Assembly: GCF_900327775.1 (NCBI RefSeq)
Contig: NZ_OUMZ01000007.1
Span: forward strand, 545,606 to 609,605
Reading direction: 5' to 3'
DNA: 64,000 nt
From: Roseovarius sp. EL26
GTDB taxonomy: Bacteria; Pseudomonadota; Alphaproteobacteria; Rhodobacterales; Rhodobacteraceae
A model generated the notes under the pieces. That model was not told the origin of the DNA, searched no databases, and saw only the letters and a list, made by a program, of their open reading frames with translations. The translations under genes and the position numbers were made by a program. Positions 34,648 to 42,712 of the stretch are shown here, in pieces (the first letter of the stretch is position 1; each line of letters opens with the position of its first letter).

Positions 34648-35961
34648 TCAGGCTAGCATGACCATCGGGTTCTCTAAGTTGTCAACTATGGCTTGTAGCA
34701 ATTCAGCGCCAAGCGCGCCGTCGATTACTCGGTGATCAACTGACAGAGTGCAGGACATGACTGTGGCCACGGTCAGCTCACCGTCATCGCCGACGATGGG
34801 CTTCTTCTTGCCGGCACCAACGGCCAGGATAGCACCGTGAGGTGGGTTGATCACGGCATCGAAATTGTCGATGCCAAACATGCCAAGATTGGAGATGGCA
34901 AAGCTGCCGCCCTGATACTCATGTGGTGCAAGTTTGCGATCACGGGCGCGGGAGGCAAGATCCTTCATCTCAGCAGACAGCGCAGACAGAGATTTCATAT
35001 CTGAATCTTTCAGCACAGGGGTGAACAAACCACCTTCAATCGCCACAGCCACAGCCACATCTGACGGCTTTAATTTCAACACGCGGTCTCCGGCCCAGAC
35101 GGCGTTGGCATCGGGCACGGACTGCAGCGCCAGTGCAGAGGCTTTGATGACGAAGTCGTTGACGCTGAGTTTCACACCACGACCTTCAAGCTGCTTGTTG
35201 AGCTGGCTGCGGAACTTCAGCAGAGCATCCAGCTTGATATCACGCCGCAGATAGAAATGCGGGATTGATTGCTTGGCCTCGGTCAGGCGGGCAGCGATGG
35301 TTTTACGCATGCCGTTGAGCGCGACTTCTTCGTATTCGCGGCCTTCGTACATGGCGATGACATGTGACGTCGATGGACCCGAAGACACCGTTGCTGCGGC
35401 AGCTGGTACTGACCCGGGCGCGGCAGAAGCTGCAGTTGTCGCGGCAGGGGCTGCACCGGGCTGGGCGGCTTCGACATCGGCTTTGACGATGCGACCATGC
35501 GGACCTGTGCCATTGACTTGGCTGAGATCCAGACCTTTTTGCGCCGCGATCCGGCGTGCTAGAGGTGAAGCAAAGATGCGCGCGCCGCTGGCGGCTGCTG
35601 GAGCAGGGGGTGCGGCCTTCTCGGCGGCCCCTGATGGGGTCACCTCGGTGGCCGCCTCAGTCGCGGGTGCAACTTCGGGTGCTGGGGCTGATGTTGCGCC
35701 AATATCATCAGCGCTTTCACCGTCTTCCAGCAGGACAGCGATGACGGTATTGACCTTCACTCCCTCGGAGCCATCAGCCACGAGGATTTTGCCGATGACA
35801 CCTTCGTCGACGGCTTCAAATTCCATCGTCGCTTTGTCGGTTTCAATTTCGGCCAGCAAGTCGCCAGAGCTGACGGTATCGCCTTCTTTGACAAGCCATT
35901 TGGCCAATGTGCCCTCTTCCATGGTGGGGGACAGTGCGGGCATCAGGATTTCTGTTGGCAT
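34648..35961 (-). CDS. pdhC: Pyruvate dehydrogenase E2 (dihydrolipoamide acetyltransferase)
   Basis: E2 forms the core of the pyruvate dehydrogenase complex and passes the acetyl group to CoA. The 437-residue protein has one lipoyl domain (1-80, lipoylated K43 in ETDKATMEF), an Ala/Pro-rich linker, a peripheral-subunit-binding domain (about 130-165, [12 protein letters not shown]), and the catalytic domain with HRVIDGA. It is the last gene of pdhA-VOC-pdhB-pdhC, 12 bases after pdhB. Confidence 0.97.
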   Translation of the reverse strand: MPTEILMPALSPTMEEGTLAKWLVKEGDTVSSGDLLAEIETDKATMEFEAVDEGVIGKILVADGSEGVKVNTVIAVLLEDGESADDIGATSAPAPEVAPATEAATEVTPSGAAEKAAPPAPAAASGARIFASPLARRIAAQKGLDLSQVNGTGPHGRIVKADVEAAQPGAAPAATTAASAAPGSVPAAAATVSSGPSTSHVIAMYEGREYEEVALNGMRKTIAARLTEAKQSIPHFYLRRDIKLDALLKFRSQLNKQLEGRGVKLSVNDFVIKASALALQSVPDANAVWAGDRVLKLKPSDVAVAVAIEGGLFTPVLKDSDMKSLSALSAEMKDLASRARDRKLAPHEYQGGSFAISNLGMFGIDNFDAVINPPHGAILAVGAGKKKPIVGDDGELTVATVMSCTLSVDHRVIDGALGAELLQAIVDNLENPMVMLA

Positions 35962-35973
35962 CGCTCTTTCTCC

Positions 35974-37341
35974 TTACCGGTAGGTAACTTGTTTGACGGC
36001 ATCGATAACCTCGGCCGTTGACGTCAGCGCCATGCGTTCAAGATTGGCGGCATAGGGCATGGGCACATCCTTGCCGGTGCAGTTGATCACCGGTGCGTCG
36101 AGGTAATCGAACGCGCGTTCCATGATCGTAGCGCTGAGATGGTTGCCCATCGATGCCACGGGCCAGCCTTCTTCGACAGTGACGCAGCGGTTGGTTTTCA
36201 TCACCGAGGCAATCACAGTGTCATAATCAATCGGGCGTAGGGTGCGCAGGTCGATGACTTCAGCGCTGATGCCGTCTTCGGCCAATTTGTCTGCCGCTTC
36301 CAATGCATAGGTCATGCCGATGCCGAAAGTTACGATGGTGACATCACTGCCCGTGCGAGCCACACGCGCTTTGCCCAGTGGAATAGTGAAATCGTCGATC
36401 TTGGGAACCTCAAAGCTGCGGCCATAGAGGATTTCGTTTTCCAGGAACACAACCGGGTTCGGATCACGAATGGCGGACTTCAGCAACCCCTTGGCGTCAG
36501 CAGCAGAATAAGGCTGAACAACCTTGAGGCCGGGGACCTGAGCATACCAAGCCGCATAGTCTTGGCTGTGTTGCGCACCAACACGTGCCGCAGCACCATT
36601 GGGGCCACGGAACACGATGGAACACCCAAGTTGGCCACCAGACATGTAGTTGGTTTTACCGGCCGAGTTTATGATCTGGTCAATCGCCTGCATGGCAAAG
36701 TTCCAAGTCATGAATTCGACGATGGGTTTCAATCCACCCCAGGCAGCGCCAACACCAATCCCGGCAAAGCCGTGTTCGGTAATGGGCGTATCAATAACGC
36801 GCTTTGCACCGAACTCATCCAACAGTCCTTGAGTGATTTTGTAAGCGCCTTGGTATTCGGCGACTTCTTCGCCCATGACAAAGACGCTGTCATCGCCGCG
36901 CATTTCTTCAGCCATGGCGGCATTCAAAGCCTCGCGCACGGTCATGCTTTGCATTTCGGTGCCCTCAGGCCAGTCGGGGCTGGTGTCCGGGGTCGGCGTA
37001 GTAGGTGCGGTTGCAGCGGGCGCTGGCGCCTGTGCTGGGACTTCAACGGCTGTTGGTACGGCGGCCGCCGAGGCGCTGGTGATGTCGTCGGCGCTTTCTC
37101 CGTCTTCCAGCATGACGGCGATGGGCGTGTTCACTTTCACACCTTCAGTGCCGTCGGGCACAAGGATTTTACCCATTGTACCTTCGTCAACCGCCTCAAA
37201 TTCCATTGTGGCTTTGTCGGTTTCAATTTCAGCGATGATATCGCCGCTTGCAACTATGTCGCCTTCTTTGACCAACCATTTGGCCAAAGTGCCCTCTTCC
37301 ATGGTGGGCGATAGGGCGGGCATCAGAATTTCGGTTGCCAT
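35974..37341 (-). CDS. pdhB: Pyruvate dehydrogenase E1 beta with N-terminal lipoyl domain
   Basis: E1 beta with E1 alpha decarboxylates pyruvate using TPP. The start at 37341 ([12 protein letters not shown]) overlaps the VOC gene stop by one base (TAATG). The 455-residue protein carries a lipoyl domain (1-80, K43), an Ala/Pro/Thr linker (~85-130) and the transketolase-type E1 beta from ~135. This lipoyl fusion is characteristic of many alphaproteobacterial complexes. Its lipoyl domain is close to a copy of that of pdhC. Confidence 0.97.
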   Translation of the reverse strand: MATEILMPALSPTMEEGTLAKWLVKEGDIVASGDIIAEIETDKATMEFEAVDEGTMGKILVPDGTEGVKVNTPIAVMLEDGESADDITSASAAAVPTAVEVPAQAPAPAATAPTTPTPDTSPDWPEGTEMQSMTVREALNAAMAEEMRGDDSVFVMGEEVAEYQGAYKITQGLLDEFGAKRVIDTPITEHGFAGIGVGAAWGGLKPIVEFMTWNFAMQAIDQIINSAGKTNYMSGGQLGCSIVFRGPNGAAARVGAQHSQDYAAWYAQVPGLKVVQPYSAADAKGLLKSAIRDPNPVVFLENEILYGRSFEVPKIDDFTIPLGKARVARTGSDVTIVTFGIGMTYALEAADKLAEDGISAEVIDLRTLRPIDYDTVIASVMKTNRCVTVEEGWPVASMGNHLSATIMERAFDYLDAPVINCTGKDVPMPYAANLERMALTSTAEVIDAVKQVTYR

Positions 37342-37724
37342 TATGCGCTTCCTTTCGCTGGGCTGATCATGCCCACAATATTTCCTTGGCCGTCTTCGAC
37401 ATAGGCGCAGCGGCCCACACCGGGATAATCCATGGGGGGCAGGGCCTCGGCCCCGCCATTTGCCAGCGCCCAATTGTAACTCTCGTCGCAATCACTGACA
37501 TCAAAAGTCATCGTGCCACCGCGAACGGCGGAGCCAGCGGTGTGCGGGGTATCTGGCCGTGTCATCATGCCGATGGTTAACCCTTCCCCGAGACCGGCGG
37601 ATTCGGCGAGATGATAGTTCACCTCCTCGCCGCCATCCATGGGGGAGAATGTCCAGCCATAGAGTTGTCCGTAAAAGGCTTTTCCGGCTTCTATGTCGCT
37701 TACGTAAATCTCAAAATGTGCCAT
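37341..37724 (-). CDS. VOC (glyoxalase/bleomycin resistance) family protein in the pdh operon
   Basis: A 127-residue vicinal oxygen chelate protein with two beta-alpha-beta-beta-beta modules ([37 protein letters not shown]). It lies between pdhA and pdhB, 9 bases after pdhA, and overlaps pdhB by TAATG, so it is translated with the complex. Its substrate is unknown; a role in handling a reactive side product of pyruvate metabolism is speculation. Confidence 0.85.
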   Translation of the reverse strand: MAHFEIYVSDIEAGKAFYGQLYGWTFSPMDGGEEVNYHLAESAGLGEGLTIGMMTRPDTPHTAGSAVRGGTMTFDVSDCDESYNWALANGGAEALPPMDYPGVGRCAYVEDGQGNIVGMISPAKGSA

Positions 37725-37733
37725 GGTCGCCCT

Positions 37734-38723
37734 TTACGCGTAAATATCTGTCCAGAGCTCTTCTGGAGCAGGTTCAGGGCTGGTTTTCGCAAAGTCAGCA
37801 GAGGCGTTGACAATTGTCTTGATTTCTTTATCGATCGCCTTCAAGTCATCCTCTGTCGCATGTTTTCCGCTCAGCAGCAGATCACGAACGTGTTCGATCG
37901 CATCTTTTTCTTCACGGACTTTCTGCACTTCTTCACGGGTACGGTACTTGGCCGGGTCAGACATTGAGTGACCGCGATAGCGATAGGTTTTAACCTCAAG
38001 GATATAAGGACCTTTGCCTGCACGACAGTGCGCGACAGCCTTTTCGCTGGCTTCTTTGACCGCAAGCACATCCATGCCATCGACAGCTTCGCCGGGGATA
38101 CCAAAGGCTTGCCCACGGGTATATATGTCAGGGGAGGAGGTGGAGCGTTTTTGCGAAGTGCCCATCGCATAGTGATTGTTTTCAATCACAAAGATCACCG
38201 GCAATTCCCAAAGGGCGGCCATGTTGAAGGTCTCGTAAACCTGGCCTTGGTTTGCCGCGCCATCCCCAAAGTAGGTGAATGTGACGTTGTCGTTGCCTTT
38301 GTATTTATCAGAGAAGGCGAGACCCGCACCCAAAGGTACGTTGGCGCCAACAATACCGTGGCCGCCGTAAAAATGCTTTTCACGGCTGAACATATGCATT
38401 GATCCGCCTTTACCGCGCGAATAACCATCTTTACGGCCTGTCAGCTCGGCCATCACGCCATTTGGATCCATGCCGCAAGCCAGCATATGACCGTGGTCGC
38501 GGTAAGTGGTGATGCGTTTGTCACCTTCTTTGGTGGCGGATTCTAATCCGACAACAACAGCTTCTTGGCCGATGTACAGGTGGCAGAATCCGCCAATCAG
38601 GCCCATGCCATAGAGTTGGCCTGCCTTTTCTTCGAATCGACGGATCAAGAGCATGTCGCGATAGAACTGTGTCAGTTCCTCAGCGGAAGTATTTGATTTT
38701 TTGGATGATTTCCGGGTGGCCAT
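37734..38723 (-). CDS. pdhA: Pyruvate dehydrogenase E1 alpha
   Basis: A 329-residue E1 alpha. It has the TPP-binding motif GDGAANQGQVYE with the downstream VIENN, and the phosphorylation-loop region (YRYRGHSMSDP) typical of the heterotetrameric E1. It is the first gene of the operon. A TAGTTT-N6-AAACTA dyad lies 28-45 bases upstream of its start, and nearly the same dyad precedes lpdA. Confidence 0.97.
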   Translation of the reverse strand: MATRKSSKKSNTSAEELTQFYRDMLLIRRFEEKAGQLYGMGLIGGFCHLYIGQEAVVVGLESATKEGDKRITTYRDHGHMLACGMDPNGVMAELTGRKDGYSRGKGGSMHMFSREKHFYGGHGIVGANVPLGAGLAFSDKYKGNDNVTFTYFGDGAANQGQVYETFNMAALWELPVIFVIENNHYAMGTSQKRSTSSPDIYTRGQAFGIPGEAVDGMDVLAVKEASEKAVAHCRAGKGPYILEVKTYRYRGHSMSDPAKYRTREEVQKVREEKDAIEHVRDLLLSGKHATEDDLKAIDKEIKTIVNASADFAKTSPEPAPEELWTDIYA

Positions 38724-38750
38724 GCGTGTGGGTCTCCCAATTTTGATAAA

Positions 38751-38768
38751 TAGTTTAGCCTTAAACTA
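38751..38768. promoter_or_regulatory. Dyad operator candidate upstream of pdhA
   Basis: TAGTTT-AGCCTT-AAACTA, an 18-base sequence with perfect 6-bp arms. It lies 28-45 bases upstream of the pdhA start and agrees with the lpdA dyad (61876-61893) at 15 of 18 positions. The bound regulator is not known. Confidence 0.6.
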
Positions 38769-38853
38769 CTTAATATAGCATTTTGACCGCAGTGGCGAGA
38801 GAGAAATGCCGCTGCGGCAGTTAGCAGCCTTAGGTTTTCAATTTATGGAGGGG

Positions 38854-39153
38854 TTAGCGGATGACAATCTCGTCTGCGCGCAGCAGGCCCAGAACATCGC
38901 GTGCTTGTTGATCCAGTAGGTCCAGATCCAGATAGGTATCGGACAGACGCTTGGTCAGATTTTCCATGGTGGCAATTTCGGCATCCAATTGATCAAGTTG
39001 CGCCTGCAATGCGCGGCGCTCAGCATCAATTTCCGCACGGCGAAACACGCCGTAATCGCCCTGCACAGCGGCAAAGGTAAAATAGGCGCCAAGGCCAAAA
39101 GCGATCAGGAAATATGTCAACACGCCAAAGGCGGGTCGCTTGTGGAAAGCCAT
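38854..39153 (-). CDS. ftsB: Septum formation initiator (FtsB/DivIC family)
   Basis: A 99-residue bitopic protein with one N-terminal membrane segment (about 11-28), then a coiled coil (LQAQLDQLDAEIATMENLTKRL) and a C-terminal YLDLDLLDQQARDVLG motif of FtsB/DivIC proteins. It would act in the divisome with FtsL and FtsQ. It lies 130 bases upstream of pdhA on the same strand, a common order in alphaproteobacteria. Confidence 0.88.
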   Translation of the reverse strand: MAFHKRPAFGVLTYFLIAFGLGAYFTFAAVQGDYGVFRRAEIDAERRALQAQLDQLDAEIATMENLTKRLSDTYLDLDLLDQQARDVLGLLRADEIVIR

Positions 39154-39304
39154 TATGATTCTGCCTCAAAACCCGCCTCTACGGGCGGTGTTTTTGCACA
39201 ATGCCATAGGTGATTCGTGTTGTGAATCCCTTACGTGCGAAAATGCGGCATTTTCTTGCCACATAAGTCAGTGCGAGTCTTTCTTGCCACAGCAGAGTTT
39301 ACTA

Positions 39305-39329
39305 GACCGGCGCGCAAATGGCGCCGGTC
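39305..39329. terminator. Hairpin downstream of mttB-like gene
   Basis: GACCGGCGC and GCGCCGGTC form a 9-bp perfect stem, 27 bases beyond the mttB stop. No strong T-run follows on either strand (TAGTAA on the minus, GTTTAG on the plus), so its terminator role is only probable. Confidence 0.5.
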
Positions 39330-39355
39330 GTTTAGCAGTTACAAATTGGAACGTT

Positions 39356-40894
39356 CTATGCCGGGAGGTGGATGTTGAACGCTTTGCGAATTTTAGCGTC
39401 CAGTGCGGGATCAAACCGCGCGGCGGACCGTGTTGCCAGAATTTCCTCTTTCCGGGAGATCGCCTTTTGGATCAGATCGGGTTTGCCAATCTCGGCCCAT
39501 TCTTTAGGAGAAGTCCTGTCGCCGATGGCGGGGTAGACGTAATCCACCTGCATGCGTGCGAGGGTTTGATCAGTCCCCAGATAGTGCCCGGGTCCACCGA
39601 TGCAGACATCGCGGATCTGATCAAGTGCCATGGTTTCATCGTTCACTTCGATTCCCCGGATACAGCGCATAGCATGACCAATGAGGTCGTCACCAATGAT
39701 CAGAGATTCAAGGCAGAAACCCAACAACGACGCGTGCATACCTGCGGCTTCATACACCATGTTCAGGCCAGACAGCCCTGTCATGACGTTTGAACACATC
39801 ATCTCATATCCTGCTTGCATGTCCGGCAGTTTGGCATCGGCAATGCCGCCCACAGCGCCGCCGGGCAGGCCGTAGAACTGATGCATCTGAGCGCAGGCCG
39901 AGCTGAGCAGGGCCTGTTCGGCAGATGCACCTGTCATTGCGCCAGAGCGCAAGTCCAGACCGAAAGGCCAAGTGCCAAAGATTGCCGGGTGTCCGGGTTT
40001 GACGGCATTAACGTAGACCAAACCGCCCAAAACTTCTGCAGTGGCTTGCACAACGGCACCAGCGATGGTCGACGGAGTTGTTGCGCCTGCCATGCCCGCA
40101 GACAGCAAAAGCACTGGCATGCCACCACGAATGCATTCTTCCATGACTTCGCAGGATTCAGTGGCAAACTTCATCGGAGGAACGACAAAGCAGTTGGAGT
40201 TGACGACGAAAGGACGTTCGCGCCATTGATCCTCTCCACCTGCAATCATGTGCAGCATCTCCAGCGCGCCTTTGACGTAGCTGGGGTCGGTGAAAGATGT
40301 GCCAACATTCTTGGTTGTGCCAGACACACAGCCATAGACCGTGTTCATGTCCATTTCAAAATTGTCTTCGATATCGCGGCAAACCATCGGTCGCTGAACA
40401 AAATGGATGTTGTCCAATACGTCTGCGATACGAGACGCATCATGCAGATCTTGCAACGTACTGTGGCGGTATTCTTTGCCCTCGACGTCGACAAGGCTCA
40501 CCGCGGCGCCGGCGGTGCCATAGTGTACTTTGGTTCCAGATAGATCGAGGTCTTTTTTGCCGTCACGGCTGAACAACGTGATTTTCTTGTTGGACTTGGC
40601 AATCGCGTCTTCGACCACAGCACGGGGGAAACGAATACGTCCGTCATCACCCAGAACGGCACCTGCTCCGGTTAGGTATTTGATACCGCTTTCTGGTGCG
40701 TCGGCAAGGCCGATGGTTTCCAGTGCTTCAAGGGCTGCGTTGTGGATTTTTTCGATTTGGGCTTGGGTCAGCGCTTTGTAACGGCCGCCTTCCATGCCGG
40801 GACGAATAGGGCGCAGCTCATCAGAGAGCGGAGCGGCACGGCTAGCGCGACGGGCGGAACGTCCGCCGGAACGGCGAGGTGAGGGTGCATTCAT
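39356..40894 (-). CDS. mttB: Non-pyrrolysine MttB-family methyltransferase
   Basis: A 512-residue member of the trimethylamine methyltransferase superfamily, a TIM barrel that moves a methyl group from a quaternary amine to a corrinoid protein. No in-frame UAG occurs, so this is a non-Pyl member, like those acting on glycine betaine or related betaines rather than trimethylamine. The first ~40 residues are basic and Ser/Arg-rich. No corrinoid-protein gene is adjacent, so the partner must be elsewhere. A 29-codon ORF lies 45 bases upstream. Confidence 0.88.
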   Translation of the reverse strand: MNAPSPRRSGGRSARRASRAAPLSDELRPIRPGMEGGRYKALTQAQIEKIHNAALEALETIGLADAPESGIKYLTGAGAVLGDDGRIRFPRAVVEDAIAKSNKKITLFSRDGKKDLDLSGTKVHYGTAGAAVSLVDVEGKEYRHSTLQDLHDASRIADVLDNIHFVQRPMVCRDIEDNFEMDMNTVYGCVSGTTKNVGTSFTDPSYVKGALEMLHMIAGGEDQWRERPFVVNSNCFVVPPMKFATESCEVMEECIRGGMPVLLLSAGMAGATTPSTIAGAVVQATAEVLGGLVYVNAVKPGHPAIFGTWPFGLDLRSGAMTGASAEQALLSSACAQMHQFYGLPGGAVGGIADAKLPDMQAGYEMMCSNVMTGLSGLNMVYEAAGMHASLLGFCLESLIIGDDLIGHAMRCIRGIEVNDETMALDQIRDVCIGGPGHYLGTDQTLARMQVDYVYPAIGDRTSPKEWAEIGKPDLIQKAISRKEEILATRSAARFDPALDAKIRKAFNIHLPA

Positions 40895-40939
40895 GTGTGG
40901 TGTCCTATGGGAAATGGTGTCTTTAAAGGGTTGAAAAAC

Positions 40940-41029
40940 TCAAACCCAAGACGGCCTTCCCCGAGCGGCACGCCCACGTGCGGCGCCGATCGTATAGATC
41001 ACAAGTGCAATTTTGCAGCTCGGTTTCAT
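40940..41029 (-). CDS. Candidate 29-residue small ORF upstream of mttB
   Basis: A short ORF with an excellent GGAGAG ribosome binding site 7 bases before its ATG (41029), ending 45 bases before the mttB start. The peptide starts MKPSCKIALVIYT and ends RGRAARGRPSWV: a short hydrophobic head followed by an Arg/Gly-rich tail. No other gene fits the 303-base gap 40895-41197. It may be a conserved small protein or leader peptide; I cannot test conservation here. Confidence 0.5.
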   Translation of the reverse strand: MKPSCKIALVIYTIGAARGRAARGRPSWV

Positions 41030-41197
41030 ATCCAATCTCTCCCTGCGTGATGAGAACGAATGCAACGTTTCGGCACGTGGATCTATTCAGTTAACGACCT
41101 TTGTCGCAAACAGACAATGAAAAACTGAATTTTATTTTCATATGGAGGAATTGGAGCTGAAAAATACCTGTTTGATACAGAAGCATTTGAAACTTGA

Positions 41198-41668
41198 TTA
41201 ATCCGTTTCGATAGGATCCCCCATCAGATATCGCGGACCTTTGCCACGTTTAGCGGCGCGGTCGCGTGGATTGTAGAGCCCGCAACTTTGCAAGGACAGG
41301 CAACCACACCCGATACAGCCATCCAGCCGGGCGCGTAGCGATTGCATCTGTTCAATCCGCTCGTCGAGGATTTTGCCGAATTTTTTCGAAATACGATTCC
41401 AATCGCCTTTGTTGGGAGTGCGGTGGTCGGGCAGTGTGGCCAATGCCTCGCGGATCTCAGCAATGGAGAAGCCCAACCCTTGTGAAATCATCACAAACGA
41501 CAACCGCCGAATGTCAGCCCTGGCATAACGGCGGTGCCCAGATTCGTTGCGATCTGGCGTGACCAATCCTTCGTCTTCGTAGTAGCGGATGGCCGATGTG
41601 GGCAGGCCGGTGCGCTCAGAAACAAAGCCGATACTTAATCCTCTAGTTTCTAACCTATTGGTTATCAT
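41198..41668 (-). CDS. soxR: SoxR redox-sensing MerR-family activator
   Basis: A 156-residue MerR-family regulator. The helix-turn-helix is at about 11-55 (AIRYYEDEGL). The [2Fe-2S] ligands C118, C121, C123 and C129 follow the SoxR pattern C-x2-C-x-C-x5-C. Oxidation of the cluster by redox-active compounds would switch on target promoters. It is divergent from two VOC genes, and the intervening region has a SoxR-type over-long promoter. Confidence 0.95.
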   Translation of the reverse strand: MITNRLETRGLSIGFVSERTGLPTSAIRYYEDEGLVTPDRNESGHRRYARADIRRLSFVMISQGLGFSIAEIREALATLPDHRTPNKGDWNRISKKFGKILDERIEQMQSLRARLDGCIGCGCLSLQSCGLYNPRDRAAKRGKGPRYLMGDPIETD

Positions 41669-41682
41669 GAAAATTATCCATA

Positions 41683-41713
41683 TTGATTTAAAGTATACTT
41701 TAGAAATTACAAT
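41683..41713 (+). promoter_or_regulatory. SoxR-type promoter for the VOC pair (19-bp spacer with dyad)
   Basis: TTGATT (41683-41688) and TACAAT (41708-41713) are 19 bases apart, the over-long spacer of MerR-family targets. The spacer holds the perfect dyad TAAAGTATACTTTA (41689-41702). Its core AAGT-AT-ACTT agrees with the AAGT-TA-ACTT core of known SoxR boxes. soxR starts at 41668 on the other strand, so it may also be autoregulated here. Confidence 0.7.
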
Positions 41714-41748
41714 GAATTTAAAGAGGAATCAAACTGAAAGGGATTGAT

Positions 41749-42126
41749 ATGAAACTTGAGCATCTGAACGTCACAGTCACCGCCCCGCAGGAAATCGCTG
41801 CGATTTTATGTAATCTCTTCGATTGGCATATCCGTTGGGAAGGGACTGCCAAGGACAATGGATATACCGTGCACGTCGGGGACGAGGACAGTTATCTTGC
41901 GCTGTATAAGCCCGGGAAATTCCTGACCCCGATGGGCAATACATATGAGCAGATTGCTGGCCTCAATCATGTTGGCGTGGTGGTGGATGATATCAAAGCA
42001 GTAGAGCGCAAAGTTGAAGCTGCCGGTTATGCGCCACATAGCCACGGGGATTATGAGCCGGGGCTGCGGTTCTATTTCAACGGGCCTGACGGGATTGAAT
42101 TTGAGGTAGTCAGCTACAGCGAATGA
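41749..42126 (+). CDS. VOC family protein (glyoxalase fold), likely SoxR target
   Basis: A 125-residue VOC protein: MKLEHLNVTVTAPQEIA in the first module, GLNHVGVVVDDIKAVERK in the second, and a C-terminal FYFNGPDGIEFEVVSY with a metal-ligand glutamate. AAAGGGA lies before the ATG. It is the first gene after the SoxR-type promoter and overlaps the next possible start by ATGA. The substrate is unknown. Confidence 0.88.
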   Translation: MKLEHLNVTVTAPQEIAAILCNLFDWHIRWEGTAKDNGYTVHVGDEDSYLALYKPGKFLTPMGNTYEQIAGLNHVGVVVDDIKAVERKVEAAGYAPHSHGDYEPGLRFYFNGPDGIEFEVVSYSE

Positions 42127-42137
42127 GGGCCTTAACA

Positions 42138-42515
42138 ATGAAAACCGCGAAGTGTGGTATCATTTTGAATACGGAAAATTACTCTGAATGCGTTCGTTTC
42201 TACCGAGATAGCCTTGGATTGCCGGTGTCGTTTGAAAAAGAGGACCCCGGAGGGCAGCTCACATGTTTTGAGTTCACGGGTGCGTATTTAATGGTTGAAA
42301 CGGGTGGCGACGCGGTATCAGGGTGCAAGCCGATAACGAGATGTCCGACAAAGCTCCGGTTTAATGTGTTTGATATTGAGGCTGCTGTAGCACAATTAGA
42401 GTCAACTGGTGTTACGGTTGATGTCAGGTTTCATTCGTGGGGGACGACTGCGGAATTTTGTGATCCAGATGGCAATCGATGTGCACTTCGCTCAGTGACC
42501 GATTTTGCGACTTAA
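42138..42515 (+). CDS. Second VOC family protein
   Basis: A 125-residue VOC protein beginning MKTAKCGIILNTENYSE and ending with FCDPDGNRCALRSV. The start at 42138 has GAGGG 8 bases upstream; 42123 (ATGA overlap with the previous gene) is the alternative. It is probably co-transcribed with the preceding VOC gene and so under the same redox control. Its base composition is slightly more AT-rich than the surroundings. Confidence 0.82.
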   Translation: MKTAKCGIILNTENYSECVRFYRDSLGLPVSFEKEDPGGQLTCFEFTGAYLMVETGGDAVSGCKPITRCPTKLRFNVFDIEAAVAQLESTGVTVDVRFHSWGTTAEFCDPDGNRCALRSVTDFAT

Positions 42516-42712
42516 GAGATATAGCAGAAAGTAGGTCGGAGACGGCTTGACCAATTCGGGGCGGCCTCATATGGTCGCCCCATGAAGACTGCAACCATCA
42601 TTATTTGCTGCATTATTACCTGCTGAGAGCACTCTGCGGGTCGTCTTCTATTCCATCCTTGAATGTAAGTTGATAAGCCCGCTGCGGGAACACTGCGCGC
42701 CACGAGGGACTT

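Noticed and set aside
35273-35983. 236-codon ORF opposite pdhC
   Set aside because: Low-complexity Ala/Ser/Pro translation produced by the linker codons; shadow.
37342-37491. 50-codon N-terminal extension of PdhB
   Set aside because: It overlaps the VOC gene in another frame; the lipoyl domain start at 37341 is unambiguous.
39815-40543. 242-codon ORF opposite mttB
   Set aside because: Antisense shadow; composition is unlike a protein and there is no start signal.
39356-40894. Pyrrolysine-containing trimethylamine methyltransferase
   Set aside because: The frame has no in-frame UAG; it is a non-Pyl family member.
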